A stretch of DNA of 64,000 bases, from positions 1 through 64,000 of the forward strand of contig DATAVR010000099.1 of the NCBI GenBank assembly GCA_036267635.1, written 5' to 3'. Shown here in pieces: positions 1-7,951 of the stretch. The notes below the pieces were generated by a model, which was given only the letters and a program-made list of their open reading frames with translations, did not search any database and was not told the origin of the DNA. Made by a program: the position numbers and the translations under genes. The stretch is from JADGRB01 sp036267635 (GTDB lineage: Bacteria > Myxococcota_A > Polyangia > Fen-1088). How positions within the stretch are numbered: position 1 is the stretch's first letter; the number at the start of each line of letters is the position of its first letter.

Positions 1-183
1 TTGCACGATGTCGTCGACGCGCGAAGCATCGTGCGTCCTCCGTCTCACGAAACCTTCGATGCGCGGCGCGATCGCATCATGGGGGTGCGGGAACGCCGAC
101 GCGTCGCCATCCGCGTAGCGGTCCATCGCCTCGTTCGCCGCCCGATTGTCGGGCCCGGCAGGGCGCTCGGACGTCGGGGGCAT
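1..183 (-). CDS. ECF-type RNA polymerase sigma factor, N-terminal part (runs off left edge)
   Basis: Sixty-one codons read leftward from an ATG at 183 to the window edge without a stop. The translation contains AMDRYADGDASAF, then APRIEGFVRRR, and ends at DDIVQ. This is the region-2 pattern of ECF sigma factors of myxobacterial type (AMDRYxxGDxxAF...LAPRLxxFLRRR...AEDLVQ). Such proteins recruit RNA polymerase to stress or envelope promoters. The rest, including region 4, lies outside the window. The long hairpin at 213-261 sits just upstream and may be part of its leader or operator. The start codon is the best in-frame ATG, but no strong ribosome site is visible. The family call rests on remembered consensus. 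Confidence 0.7.
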   Translation of the reverse strand, partial: MPPTSERPAGPDNRAANEAMDRYADGDASAFPHPHDAIAPRIEGFVRRRTHDASRVDDIVQ

Positions 184-212
184 ACCCCGTCATACGGTCG
201 AGATCGACAAAA

Positions 213-261
213 GGTGGCAGCAATTGTCCGCGCGCGTGCGCGGCCGCTAATTGCTGCCACC
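213..261. repeat. Perfect 13-bp inverted repeat with inner GC hairpin
   Basis: GGTGGCAGCAATT at 213-225 is matched exactly by its reverse complement at 249-261. Inside, CCGCGC (228-233) pairs with GCGCGG (238-243), so an almost continuous long hairpin can form. No T-run follows on either side, so it is not a standard intrinsic terminator. It lies about 30 bp upstream of the sigma-factor start and about 130 bp upstream of the antitoxin. The rest of 184-392 shows no gene I can support. Confidence 0.7.
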
Positions 262-392
262 ACCGCGCGCCAGCGCCGTAGTCCCGATCAGCCGAAGGAA
301 GCACCGAACATGAACGCACGAATGGGACGCAGGGCCGTGGAGGTCGACGGTAGCGCTCGCCCAGTGGAAGCCCCTGCGTTACCATTCATCGT

Positions 393-629
393 ATGGGCGA
401 GCAGGCGCGGCGACTACTCGAAGAGGTTCTAAGGCTTCCCATCGAAGACCGTGCTGGTCTTGCGACCGAGATCATCGCGAGCTTGGATGGCAACGCTGAT
501 CCCGACGCGGAAGCCGCCTGGGCCGTCGAGGTCGAGGCGCGCGCCCGACGCGCGCTGGCAAATCCGGAGGGCGGGACCGACTGGGATGTTGTCCGTGCTC
601 GGGTCGAAAGCAAGCTCCGCCAGGGATGA
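393..629 (+). CDS. Antitoxin of addiction module (Unstab_antitox-like)
   Basis: This 78-residue acidic protein contains LPIEDRAGLATEIIASLDG and ends in a stretch with WAVEVEARARRAL. That is the pattern of the short addiction-module antitoxins (PF09720-like) that precede RelE/ParE toxins: LPxxeRaxLaexLlxSLd followed by W..Ei..R. The role inferred is to bind and neutralise the toxin encoded immediately downstream and to autorepress the pair. Its TGA stop overlaps the ATG of the toxin gene (ATGA at 626-629), indicating translational coupling. Confidence is high because both partners fit the family sizes. Confidence 0.85.
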   Translation: MGEQARRLLEEVLRLPIEDRAGLATEIIASLDGNADPDAEAAWAVEVEARARRALANPEGGTDWDVVRARVESKLRQG

Positions 630-943
630 AGAAGACCGTCCGGCTCGAAACGGACGCTGAAGATGAGTTCGACGCCGCCGCCGCATGGTACGAGCGACAG
701 CGTCCCGGACTTGGCCAGGAGTTCATCAATGAGGTCGCTCAATCCCTCGCCCGCGTAGGGGAGTCGCCACAGCTGTTCAGCCTGCTGTCGAACCTCCCTC
801 GTGACCTCGGAATTCGCCGCGCGGGCGTACACCGATTCCCATACGCCGTTCTGTTCCTCGACCAACCCGAAGTGGTCCGTGTGCTCGCAATCGCGCACGA
901 GCGGCGTCGACCGGGATACTGGCGCGGGCGCCTCGTGCCTTGA
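626..943 (+). CDS. RelE/ParE family toxin
   Basis: The 105-residue product begins MKKTVRLETDAEDEFDAAAAWYE, with AAAWYERQRPGLGQEF, and closes with RRAGVHRFPYAVLF and VLAIAHERRRPGYW. This is the ParE/RelE toxin fold signature: an N-terminal helix pair, then a beta sheet with the YxVxF and AxxHxRRxPxYW motifs. ParE members poison DNA gyrase and RelE members cleave mRNA at the ribosome; sequence alone does not decide which. It overlaps the antitoxin by four bases, giving a standard type II pair. It appears full length with conserved C-terminal residues. Confidence 0.88.
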   Translation: MKKTVRLETDAEDEFDAAAAWYERQRPGLGQEFINEVAQSLARVGESPQLFSLLSNLPRDLGIRRAGVHRFPYAVLFLDQPEVVRVLAIAHERRRPGYWRGRLVP

Positions 944-994
944 CGAAGGTCCAGGTTGAGCACCTCGGACCCCCGGGCTTTGGGAGGTCACCTG

Positions 995-1294
995 ATGCGA
1001 CGTGATGAGGGGGCGGTTCGGTTGCTGGGCATTGCGATTGGGCTGGGGCTGGTTGGATGCGGCAGCTCCGGCGGAGGCGGCAAGACGGGTGTCGGCGGCC
1101 ACGGAGGCGTGTCGGACGCCGCCGTGGACCAGACCCTCAAACCCGACGCGGGCGACGCCGGCGCCGGTGGAAAGGCCGGTCTGCCGGTCGTCCTGGCGAC
1201 CGGGTTCGACGTGGCCGGCTCTCTCGCGAGCGACGGCACCAACGTCTTTTTCGGCGCGAACGTGATCCACCACCGTCCCGCGCGGCACGCGTAG
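995..1294 (+). pseudogene. Truncated lipoprotein (N-terminal remnant)
   Basis: A good ribosome site (GGGAGGT, about 7 nt before ATG 995) starts a lipoprotein signal, LLGIAIGLGLVGCGSS, with a lipobox Cys near residue 22 and a GGGGK linker. The mature part reaches ASDGTNVFFGANV, which looks like the first strand of a beta-propeller or NHL-type repeat (SDGTNVFF). The reading then changes to VIHHRPARHA and stops only 10 bp before the convergent esterase gene. At 99 residues it is far shorter than lipoproteins with this start, so I read it as a 3'-truncated gene. A genuinely short lipoprotein cannot be excluded. Confidence 0.6.
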
Positions 1295-1304
1295 ATGCGC
1301 AGCG

Positions 1305-2135
1305 CTATTGCACCGCCCCCTCCACGCGCGCCACCGCGCGGTCGAGGAACCGGAGCGAATCGGCCAGGTGCAGGCGCCAGTAGAGCCAGTCGTGGCCGCC
1401 CGCGAACTCCTCGTACTGGTGTTCGATGCCGCGCGCCTCCAGCGCGGCGTGCAGGGCGCGGTTGCCGGGCAGCAGGGGATCGTCCATGCCGCAGTCGAAC
1501 CGCAGCGGCGGCAACCGCTCGGCGTTGACCTCCAGCCAGTGCAGCGCGGCGCCCTCCGGTTGACCGAAGCCGGGAAGCGCGTCCAGGCGATCGCCGGTCG
1601 CCTCGGCGAGGCGCCCCAACGTCGTGAGCGCCGAGTGCGCCGAGATGCCGCGGAAGCGGTCCGGGTATTTCGCCCCCAGCCGGAGCGCTCCGAACCCGCC
1701 CATCGAGAGGCCGGCGATCGTCAACGGCGACGAACCGGTGATCCGATCGTCGAGCAGCGCCGCCGCCGCCGGGACCTCCTCCACGATCCAACGTTCGTAG
1801 TCGGCATCGGCGTGCGGGACGTAACCGCTGCCCGTGCCCCACAATCCGTCGGAGGGCATCGCCAGCGCGACCGGCGCAATCTCCTCGGCCTCGATGAGGC
1901 GCGCTACGGTCAGGTGGGCGCCGCCGTTCAGCGGCCACGACCAGGCACTTCCACCGGCGCCGTGAAGCAAGATCAGCAACGGCAGCGTCGTCGGAGAATT
2001 GCCGATCGGCGGCGCCCAGAAGCACATGTCGGCGCGACGCTCGAGCGCACCGCCGCGCACCGTGATCGTGCGCAGACCGTCTCGTTCGAAGCGCGGGTCG
2101 GAGCGCTCCACCGAGGAGAAGGAGATCCGGTTCAC
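1305..2135 (-). CDS. Alpha/beta-hydrolase, putative esterase (esterase D / feruloyl-esterase-like)
   Basis: A 276-residue hydrolase of the PF00756 type. The oxyanion-loop sequence LLHGAGGS lies near residue 58, and the nucleophile elbow GLSMGG puts the catalytic Ser at about 144. The acid is in CGMDDPLL and the His in GGHDWLYW. There is no signal peptide, so it is predicted cytoplasmic. The family hydrolyses carboxyl esters such as S-formylglutathione, acetyl or feruloyl esters; the substrate is not determined here. It is transcribed toward the truncated lipoprotein gene and has no operon partner. Confidence 0.85.
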   Translation of the reverse strand: MNRISFSSVERSDPRFERDGLRTITVRGGALERRADMCFWAPPIGNSPTTLPLLILLHGAGGSAWSWPLNGGAHLTVARLIEAEEIAPVALAMPSDGLWGTGSGYVPHADADYERWIVEEVPAAAALLDDRITGSSPLTIAGLSMGGFGALRLGAKYPDRFRGISAHSALTTLGRLAEATGDRLDALPGFGQPEGAALHWLEVNAERLPPLRFDCGMDDPLLPGNRALHAALEARGIEHQYEEFAGGHDWLYWRLHLADSLRFLDRAVARVEGAVQ

Positions 2136-2162
2136 GCGCGGCAGCTTACCAGCGCAACGCCG

Positions 2163-2408
2163 CTATTTGGCCTGAGAGCTTTCAAGGTCGAGTACGCCGC
2201 CGCAATCGAGGCCGAGGTGTTCGGCGTCAAGGTGCTCCCCGTACGAAGAGTCATCTCCAGCAAGAAGGCCGCGAACAGGCTCAAGGACCAGGCCGTCCTT
2301 CCAGCGCTCAAGGCCGCGCTGGCGGCCATCAAAAGCTCCAAGCTCCCGAATTACGATCCGCGGTTGGGGCTTCCCGGGAAGAGAGAGCCGAGGTTCGTCC
2401 CCAAGTGA
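2163..2408 (+). pseudogene. C-terminal fragment of a nucleotidyltransferase-like protein
   Basis: The open stretch reads VEYAAAIEAEVFGVKVLP, then VISSKKAANRLKDQAVLPAL, and ends ...PRFVPK. The segment GVxVLxLxxIIxSKxAxGRxKDLAVLPAL is the usual C-terminal end of small nucleotidyltransferases (DUF6036/AbiEii-like families). Third codon positions are mostly G or C, as expected for coding sequence. No start codon or N-terminal NTase motif (GSxxxD) lies upstream, because the gene is cut at the esterase start. It is interpreted as a remnant; nearby 2409-2535 holds nothing else recognisable. Confidence 0.5.
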
Positions 2409-2535
2409 CCGCAGCACCGTCGATTCAGTGACAAAACCCTGGGTCGAGCAGCAATAGACCTTCAGGAGCCGATTCATGACGGCTCGCCCAACGTCTCGCG
2501 CCCAGCCGGTGCCGTGACGAACTGAGGAGCCCCCC

Positions 2536-4200
2536 ATGCAATACGAGACGCTGCGTCGTTCGCTGCTCACCGCCATGCTGCTCGGTGGCTTGGCGTGCGC
2601 CAATAGTTCCAAAACGGCGGAGGGCTCTGGAGGCTCATCCGCCGAGGGGGGCGCCACCGGCAGCGGCGGCGACAGCGCTTCGGGCGGCAACCCAGGCTCG
2701 GGTGGCAGCGTCGCCTCGGGCGGGTCGATCGGACAAGGCGGCGGCGGCGGCAGCGGCGGCGAGGTCGGCACAGGCGGCGTGGTCGGCACGGGCGGCGCGG
2801 TCAGCAGCGGCGGCCATTCCGGCTCGGGCGGCACCGCCACCGGCGGAGCGTCCGGTTCGGCTGGTCACCTGGGAACAGGTGGGGCGAACGCCGGCGGAAG
2901 TGGCGGCAGCGGCTCGGGCGGCAGCAGCGCCACCGGCGGAGCGGGCCCCGGCACTGGCGGGGCTGGGGGGATGTACCTGGGAACGAAGACGCCGGGAACG
3001 GCCCAGACCGGCGACATCACCGTCGACCCGTCGAAGACCTATCAGGTCGTGGACGGCTTCGGGGAGGCCGACGTTTGGCAAAACTCATCCTCGGCAGCCA
3101 TGCAGACGCTCCTCTGGGACCCGGTCAACGGGATCGGGCTGAACCTGCTTCGCGTCGGCATCGACGGCACCAGCGGCAAGGTCAACATCATGGGCGCCGC
3201 GGGGTACGCCGACGGGACGGCCTGCGTGAAGTACGCCGGCAGCGCGTGCAAGGTGTGGGCGGCGCCCTGGTCGCCGCCCGCCAGCATGAAGGACAACAAC
3301 AACGTCAACAACGGCGGGCATCTCCAGACGGCCGACTACGCCTCCTGGGCCGCGGTGCTCGCGGCGTTTCCTTCCTTCTACAAGAAAAACGGCGGCGTCG
3401 ACCTCTACGCCGTCTCGGCGCAGAACGAGCCCGATTTCACGGCGACCTACCAGTCGTGCCTCTACAGCGCGTCGCAGATGATCGCCTGGATCAAAGTGCT
3501 GGGCCCGGCGCTGGCCGCGCTCAGCCCGCCCGTCAAGGTGCTCGCGGCCGAGCCCGACAACTGGGGCAACATCTGGGGCGGCGACGGCTATGGCCCCGCG
3601 ATCCTGGCCGACTCCACCGCCGACTCGTACGTCGGACCGCTCGCCACGCACGACTACGGGAGCACCAGCGCCGGGACTTACAAGCGTCCGGCGCCGCCCG
3701 CGAACAACACGCACCACGTCTGGGAGACGGAGTGCACGCCGAATGACACGGGGCCGATCACCATCGCGACGATGATCTACGCGGCCTTCACGACGGGCGG
3801 CGTGAACGGTTGGCACTACTGGTGGACCGAGGCGCTGGTGCCGAACCCGAGCAGTCCGCCCCCGCAGGTCTACGCGCTCGGAAACTTCAGCAAGTTCGTG
3901 CGCCCCGGGTATTACCGCGCCGACGTCGCCGGCGCGCCAACCCCGTCCGCATCCGCGCCGCTGGTGGTGGCGTTCACGAACCCACCGGACGGAACGCTGG
4001 CCATCGTCGTGGTGAACGGCGGCGCGGCCCAGAATGTCTCCTTCTTCGTGGCGGGCACGGCCTGGCCGGCGTCGGTCACCCCGTACGTCACGACCACCAG
4101 CTCGAAGCTCGCCGCCGGGACGGCCGTCTCGGTCTCAGGCGGGCGCTTCTCCGCCTCTCTCGCCGGGCAATCCGTCACCACCTTCGTCGGAAAGCCCTGA
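2536..4200 (+). CDS. Secreted lipoprotein glycoside hydrolase, GH30-like
   Basis: A 554-residue protein with a clear ribosome site (AGGAG before ATG). The signal LLTAMLLGGLACAN has a lipobox Cys, followed by about 120 residues of Gly/Ser linker. The catalytic part begins with YQVVDGFGEADVW, matching the GH30 motif IDGFGxS. The acid/base is predicted as Glu298 in VSAQNEPDF and the nucleophile as Glu399 in VWETECT. The remaining C-terminal strands match the small beta domain of GH30. GH30 enzymes act on xylan, glucan or galactan by retaining hydrolysis. It differs clearly from the two other GH30 genes in this window and lacks their Cys-rich region. Subfamily and substrate are not assignable by eye. 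Confidence 0.85.
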   Translation: MQYETLRRSLLTAMLLGGLACANSSKTAEGSGGSSAEGGATGSGGDSASGGNPGSGGSVASGGSIGQGGGGGSGGEVGTGGVVGTGGAVSSGGHSGSGGTATGGASGSAGHLGTGGANAGGSGGSGSGGSSATGGAGPGTGGAGGMYLGTKTPGTAQTGDITVDPSKTYQVVDGFGEADVWQNSSSAAMQTLLWDPVNGIGLNLLRVGIDGTSGKVNIMGAAGYADGTACVKYAGSACKVWAAPWSPPASMKDNNNVNNGGHLQTADYASWAAVLAAFPSFYKKNGGVDLYAVSAQNEPDFTATYQSCLYSASQMIAWIKVLGPALAALSPPVKVLAAEPDNWGNIWGGDGYGPAILADSTADSYVGPLATHDYGSTSAGTYKRPAPPANNTHHVWETECTPNDTGPITIATMIYAAFTTGGVNGWHYWWTEALVPNPSSPPPQVYALGNFSKFVRPGYYRADVAGAPTPSASAPLVVAFTNPPDGTLAIVVVNGGAAQNVSFFVAGTAWPASVTPYVTTTSSKLAAGTAVSVSGGRFSASLAGQSVTTFVGKP

Positions 4201-4416
4201 CGTCTCCGATTTCCGGTGAGCGGGAACCGATTGCGGCGGAGCCAATGGGCTGCGTCTCCTGTTCGGGAACCTGCCAGGACACTTGTGCCCCGAGCGAGTT
4301 CGCCCTCCGCCAGCTCGGGTTCGGCGTACGGATGCCGCCTTGGCTCTGCGCTCTCGTTCGGTTTTGTGGTCTATGGCTGCCCCTGCAACGGGACGACGTA
4401 GGCCGGGAATCCGGGG

Positions 4417-5847
4417 TTAGTTGCCCGCCAGCCCCACCGCGGTGTGCGTGACGCCACCGACCGTCGAGGAGAGGTAGAAAATTGCCGGTTGGATGGCCGT
4501 CGACGGAACCGTGATCGTCAGATTCAGGTGCTGTCCGTTCAAGCCTGTCGCGCTGTCCAGCGCCAGCGTCAGCACGGGCGGCTTTTTCATCGCAGCCGCG
4601 TCGTCGAGGGCAGCTACCGAGATGGGGCCAGTGGTGGCCGCGTCGCTGAAGAGATCGACGGCGATGGTCCGGCTGGTCCCCGCCGGGATTTTGACAGCCG
4701 GGGTGGCGACCCCCTCGAAGGTCAGGCTGTCCGGAAGCACCGGCATGGCGTTGAAGTAGCTCACCCCCGAGGGGGCGGGGACGCAGGGATCGTGGCTCGC
4801 CGCTGCCGCGAGGTTCGACCAGCAACGCCCGGCCGTGTAGGGGATCTCGCTCAGCTCTCCGAAGGCTCCCAGCTCCTGGGCACAGAGCGAGCAGATTTCG
4901 CCGCCGCCGACCGCGGTCTCCCAGGCCACGTGGTTCTGGTCGGTCCCCGCCCATGCTGGATTGCCCATCGGCTCGGGATCGGTGACCGCATTCAAGAGCG
5001 CCGTGCTGAGGGCGGCCGTCGCGGCGGCGGTGCCGGTCAAGCCGTTGTAGTTTGCGCAACGGGGAAGGACCACGTAGGAGACCTCGGCATTTCCGTGGGC
5101 GGCATCGAGCGTGAGGTCCGAGTGGTAGCTCGCGAACGCATCGCAACTGGTGGCGCCCGGGCTCGAGCTGATCATCGTCGTCGCGGGATAGATGAGGACG
5201 AACAGGGTCTCGGCGTCCACCGACGGAAAGAGAGGGTCGTCGCCATTCAACTTTCCGGCCAACCACGCTTGAATCTGAGCGTCGCTGGTGGTCGAAGCAG
5301 CTGCTTCTGTGAGGACGATCGGAGCTTCGGAGGTGGCGGGCCCGACGCTGTACTCACTCGTGTTGTCCGAGAAGTAGGCCGTGGCACCCACGCGCTGGAG
5401 AAAATCCTCCAGCGAGCCCAGGAGAGCCGGATCGTCGCTGGCAAACGTCACCGGGTAAAAGTGCGGGGTGGCGAGCACGGGACCTGCCAGGGTCACGACC
5501 TGAGGAAGCGGCGGGTGGGGAGCGGGATAGACGGTCGAGGGTTGACCGTTGGCGCCGGCGCCGGCCGCTCCGGCTGTCCCCCCGGCAGCACCGCCGACTC
5601 CACCATTGCTCCCTGCCACCCCGCCTCCGATCCCTCCACCGGCGCCCGCTGTCGCTCCGGCCATACCGCCGTCACCGGTGGTGAGGCCCCCTGCTCCACC
5701 GACCGCGTGACCCGCCGCCCCGTCGGAGCCGCCTGGCGAGCTGGAACCGCATCCAAAGAGACCAACCGAGAGCAACGACGCCCGAACGGCGAGAGCGACG
5801 ATGGCGTCGACGCAGGATCGTGACTGGGGCCGCTCCGGTATTTTCAT
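4417..5847 (-). CDS. Uncharacterised secreted lipoprotein
   Basis: A 476-residue protein with N-terminal signal ALAVRASLLSVGLFGCGSS (lipobox Cys), then an Ala/Gly-rich linker to about residue 110. The globular part starts APHPPLPQVVTLAGPVL and carries HFYPVTFASDD, LFVLIYP, NHVAWETAVGGGEIC and CSLCAQ, ending in beta-rich sequence. Proteins of this layout are common in Polyangiales and lack an assigned function. NHVAWETAVGGGEICDxC recalls a metal or protease-like pocket, but I cannot name a catalytic motif. The 216 bp between the GH30 stop and this gene contain one 7-bp GC hairpin (4289-4319) and no gene. Confidence 0.75.
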   Translation of the reverse strand: MKIPERPQSRSCVDAIVALAVRASLLSVGLFGCGSSSPGGSDGAAGHAVGGAGGLTTGDGGMAGATAGAGGGIGGGVAGSNGGVGGAAGGTAGAAGAGANGQPSTVYPAPHPPLPQVVTLAGPVLATPHFYPVTFASDDPALLGSLEDFLQRVGATAYFSDNTSEYSVGPATSEAPIVLTEAAASTTSDAQIQAWLAGKLNGDDPLFPSVDAETLFVLIYPATTMISSSPGATSCDAFASYHSDLTLDAAHGNAEVSYVVLPRCANYNGLTGTAAATAALSTALLNAVTDPEPMGNPAWAGTDQNHVAWETAVGGGEICSLCAQELGAFGELSEIPYTAGRCWSNLAAAASHDPCVPAPSGVSYFNAMPVLPDSLTFEGVATPAVKIPAGTSRTIAVDLFSDAATTGPISVAALDDAAAMKKPPVLTLALDSATGLNGQHLNLTITVPSTAIQPAIFYLSSTVGGVTHTAVGLAGN

Positions 5848-5925
5848 GTTCGAGATTCTTTGTCGCGATCGGTGCCAGACGCAAGGTCGCGGCGAAAAGG
5901 CGGGCCCGCTGCTGGCTCGTTCGGC

Positions 5926-6549
5926 TCAGGGCTTGGGAATCCGGAGCGTCTTGCTGATCATCCCGCTCCCCCACAAAACGTAGAGCACGCTCCACCAGTG
6001 CAACCGCACTCCCGCCACCGTCACCACCCCCAACGGCAGCCGCTCCTGCCAGTGTCCGGTCCCGGCGAGGATCGCCAGCGCCGTCACCAGCAGCAGGCTG
6101 GTCGGGATGGGGAGTCCCTCGAAGTGGGTCACCTTGCCGCCGGGGCCTGACAGCTCGGCGGCGGTGACGTTGTAGCGGGCCAACCGGCTGATGCCGCAAC
6201 CGACGAAGAAGATGAGGCAGAGCGCGTCCCAGCCGCCGCGCATTCCGGCCGCGAAGGCCATGGCGGCCGGCGCCACGCCGAACGAGACGACGTCGGCCAG
6301 GGAATCGAGCTCCTGTCCGAGCGGCGAGGCCATCCCCCGCCGCCGCGCGATCCGTCCGTCGAGCGTGTCCATCAAGAGCGCGACGGGCAGGAGCGCCGTC
6401 CCCAGCCAGTAGAAGCCGGTCTCCTGGTCGACGATGAAGCGCATGAAGGCGAGCAGCGCGCCGGCGCCCAAGAAGCCGTTCATCAGCGTGACCAGATCGG
6501 CCAGCTGAAACCCGCGGATCATGGAGAAGTGGCGCCGGTTGTCCGCCAT
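5926..6549 (-). CDS. pssA: CDP-diacylglycerol--serine O-phosphatidyltransferase-like
   Basis: A 207-residue polytopic membrane protein. It contains the CDP-alcohol phosphatidyltransferase signature DGRIARRRG...LDSLADVVSFG (residues about 63-92), fitting DGxxARxxxxxxxxGxxxDxxxD. The following VAPA and the overall hydrophobic pattern match phosphatidylserine synthases of the PssA (type II) kind, which make phosphatidylserine from CDP-diacylglycerol and serine. The length is at the short end of the family. GAGG-type ribosome sequence lies just upstream of the ATG. A related CDP-alcohol transferase with another acceptor is possible but less likely. Confidence 0.85.
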   Translation of the reverse strand: MADNRRHFSMIRGFQLADLVTLMNGFLGAGALLAFMRFIVDQETGFYWLGTALLPVALLMDTLDGRIARRRGMASPLGQELDSLADVVSFGVAPAAMAFAAGMRGGWDALCLIFFVGCGISRLARYNVTAAELSGPGGKVTHFEGLPIPTSLLLVTALAILAGTGHWQERLPLGVVTVAGVRLHWWSVLYVLWGSGMISKTLRIPKP

Positions 6550-6572
6550 GGGGCCTCATCTTACCAAGCCCG

Positions 6573-6600
6573 TAAAATCCCCCGCTGCCTCAGGGCGGGG
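6573..6600 (-). terminator. Intrinsic terminator of the four-gene unit
   Basis: On the minus strand CCCCGC and GCGGGG form a 6-bp stem (6595-6600 with 6580-6585) around a 9-nt loop, followed by GATTTTA, giving a U-run in the transcript. It begins immediately after the TGA stop of the SnoaL-like gene. This fits rho-independent termination and marks the end of the operon that starts at the GlxA-type regulator. Confidence 0.7.
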
Positions 6601-7071
6601 TCAAGGCGCTTTGGTGTCGGGCGCCTGACCGGCGGCGGCGGCGAGAACGCCATCGACCTTCGCGTCGAGCTCGCGCTCCGGGAAGCGGTCGCCAAACATC
6701 GGGAGCCCGCTCTTCGACTCGGCCCGTGTCGCTTCGTCCTGGATCACGTCCCAATGCTCCGCCAGACGTCCCCCGTCGATGCGAAGGATGTCGACCGCGA
6801 TCCTCGTCGGCCGCCCGCCCCCGCTGAAACGTCCGTGCACCATGACGTAGTCGCCCTCGGCGATCGCCTGCGCGCTCTCGTATTGCCTGTGGACGGACCG
6901 CACCAGCGCGAAGAGGCCGTCTCGTCCCGGCCCGATCCCGGCGCTGTGCTGGATGTAGCCCGCCGGAAAGTAGCGTTCCGCCGCCTCGAAGTCCCGCCGG
7001 TTGAAGAGCGTGTCGAAGGCCTCCAGGACGAGCGCCTTGTTGCGCGCTTCTTGCTCGTGCTCCCGCGCCAC
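6601..7071 (-). CDS. SnoaL-like / NTF2-fold protein
   Basis: A 156-residue protein starting with GTG exactly one base after the upstream hydrolase stop. It has the SnoaL-like ester cyclase pattern: LVLEAFDTLFNRRDFEAAERYF, then YIQHSAGIGPGRDGL and HGRFSGGGRPTRIAVDILRI, with GGRLAEHWDVIQDE. These small alpha+beta-cone proteins bind hydrophobic or polyketide-like ligands, and some catalyse isomerisation or cyclisation. The conserved His and Asp (YIQHS, HWDVIQDE) are kept. It is last of four genes read leftward and is followed by an intrinsic terminator. The actual substrate is unknown. Confidence 0.8.
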   Translation of the reverse strand: MAREHEQEARNKALVLEAFDTLFNRRDFEAAERYFPAGYIQHSAGIGPGRDGLFALVRSVHRQYESAQAIAEGDYVMVHGRFSGGGRPTRIAVDILRIDGGRLAEHWDVIQDEATRAESKSGLPMFGDRFPERELDAKVDGVLAAAAGQAPDTKAP

Positions 7072-7926
7072 CTACGATCGTTCCCGCGTTTGCGCGAAGC
7101 CGCCACCACCGACCCACTGCGTGACGATCGACTCGAACTCGGGCGCCCGCTCCTCCCAGAAGCAGTGACCGGCCTCGAGAACGTCCAGGCGTGCGTGCGG
7201 GAGTCTCTGGCGCAGAAGCTCCGCGTCCCGGGCCAGCCCGTAAGGGTCATCCCGACCGACGACGATGGCGATGGGCAGCTCGATCGAGGCGAGGCGCGTG
7301 GCCAGCGAGGCCAGGTCTTGGGGGTAGGCGCGGACCAGCGCCGCGGACCGGGTCAACCGATCGCCCTCGTACGACGCGAGATAGTCTTCGCGGACGAAGC
7401 GCGGCACGGCGTACCCGCGAATGGATCCCAGGAACCCGGCGATGACCTCGCTGGCGTTCAGCGGCGGGAGCACCTCGGCTTCGATCATCGACTTGAGGAC
7501 GCCCTCGACGACGAGCGGGTAGGTCGCGGCGCCGGCACCGACCACGAGGCTCTGGAAGAGCGCCGGCCGCGCCAGGGCGGCGAAGAGGAGCGACGGCGCG
7601 CCGACGTCGAGCCCCACGGCGTGGACCGCAGTGAGGTTGAACGCCTCGAGCGCCTTGGCGATGAACTCCCCCATCTTCTGCGGCGCGAGGAGATCGTCGC
7701 GCCCCTCCGAGCGCCCGAAGCCAGGGAGATCGAGGGCCAGCACCTCGAACTGCTTCGTCAGCCCGCTCCAGACGGGCGCGAACGCGTAGATGCTCTCCGG
7801 CCATGGACTGAAGAGCACCACCTTCTCCCTGCCCCGGCCGTTCGTGGCGTAACGGATCTTGAGCCCGTCGATGGTCCGCCACGCGACGTCGAACGGCGCC
7901 TGCTCCTGGACGATTCCCTTGCTCAT
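7072..7926 (-). CDS. Alpha/beta hydrolase with Asp nucleophile motif
   Basis: A 284-residue hydrolase. The oxyanion region is VVLFSPWPES (about 36-45) and ALDLPGFGRSE lies near 64. The nucleophile elbow reads VGLDVGAPS with Asp107, as in haloalkane dehalogenases and epoxide hydrolases rather than Ser esterases. The catalytic His is in LEAGHCFWEE. The family opens epoxides or removes halide through an alkyl-enzyme ester; which of the two applies here cannot be decided. It abuts the SnoaL gene with no gap and is 25 bp after the tautomerase gene, so the three are very likely cotranscribed. Confidence 0.82.
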   Translation of the reverse strand: MSKGIVQEQAPFDVAWRTIDGLKIRYATNGRGREKVVLFSPWPESIYAFAPVWSGLTKQFEVLALDLPGFGRSEGRDDLLAPQKMGEFIAKALEAFNLTAVHAVGLDVGAPSLLFAALARPALFQSLVVGAGAATYPLVVEGVLKSMIEAEVLPPLNASEVIAGFLGSIRGYAVPRFVREDYLASYEGDRLTRSAALVRAYPQDLASLATRLASIELPIAIVVGRDDPYGLARDAELLRQRLPHARLDVLEAGHCFWEERAPEFESIVTQWVGGGGFAQTRERS

Positions 7927-7951
7927 GCCCTCACGGTCCTTTCCTGAACGG

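Noticed and set aside
762..778. GTTCAGC inside the toxin gene as a further LexA box
   Set aside because: Only the 3' half of the motif matches and it lies within coding sequence.
386..1288. Minus-strand frame of 300 codons opposite the toxin-antitoxin pair
   Set aside because: Composition is non-protein-like, and the plus-strand genes have clear families and the ATGA overlap.
2587..2970. Gly/Ser-rich tandem pattern, first thought a CRISPR or DNA repeat
   Set aside because: It is the low-complexity linker of the GH30 lipoprotein; units vary and are not separated by spacers.
4201..4416. Possible tRNA or structured RNA after the first GH30 gene
   Set aside because: No T-arm or anticodon arm can be drawn; only a 7-bp stem with a 17-nt loop exists and no T-run follows.
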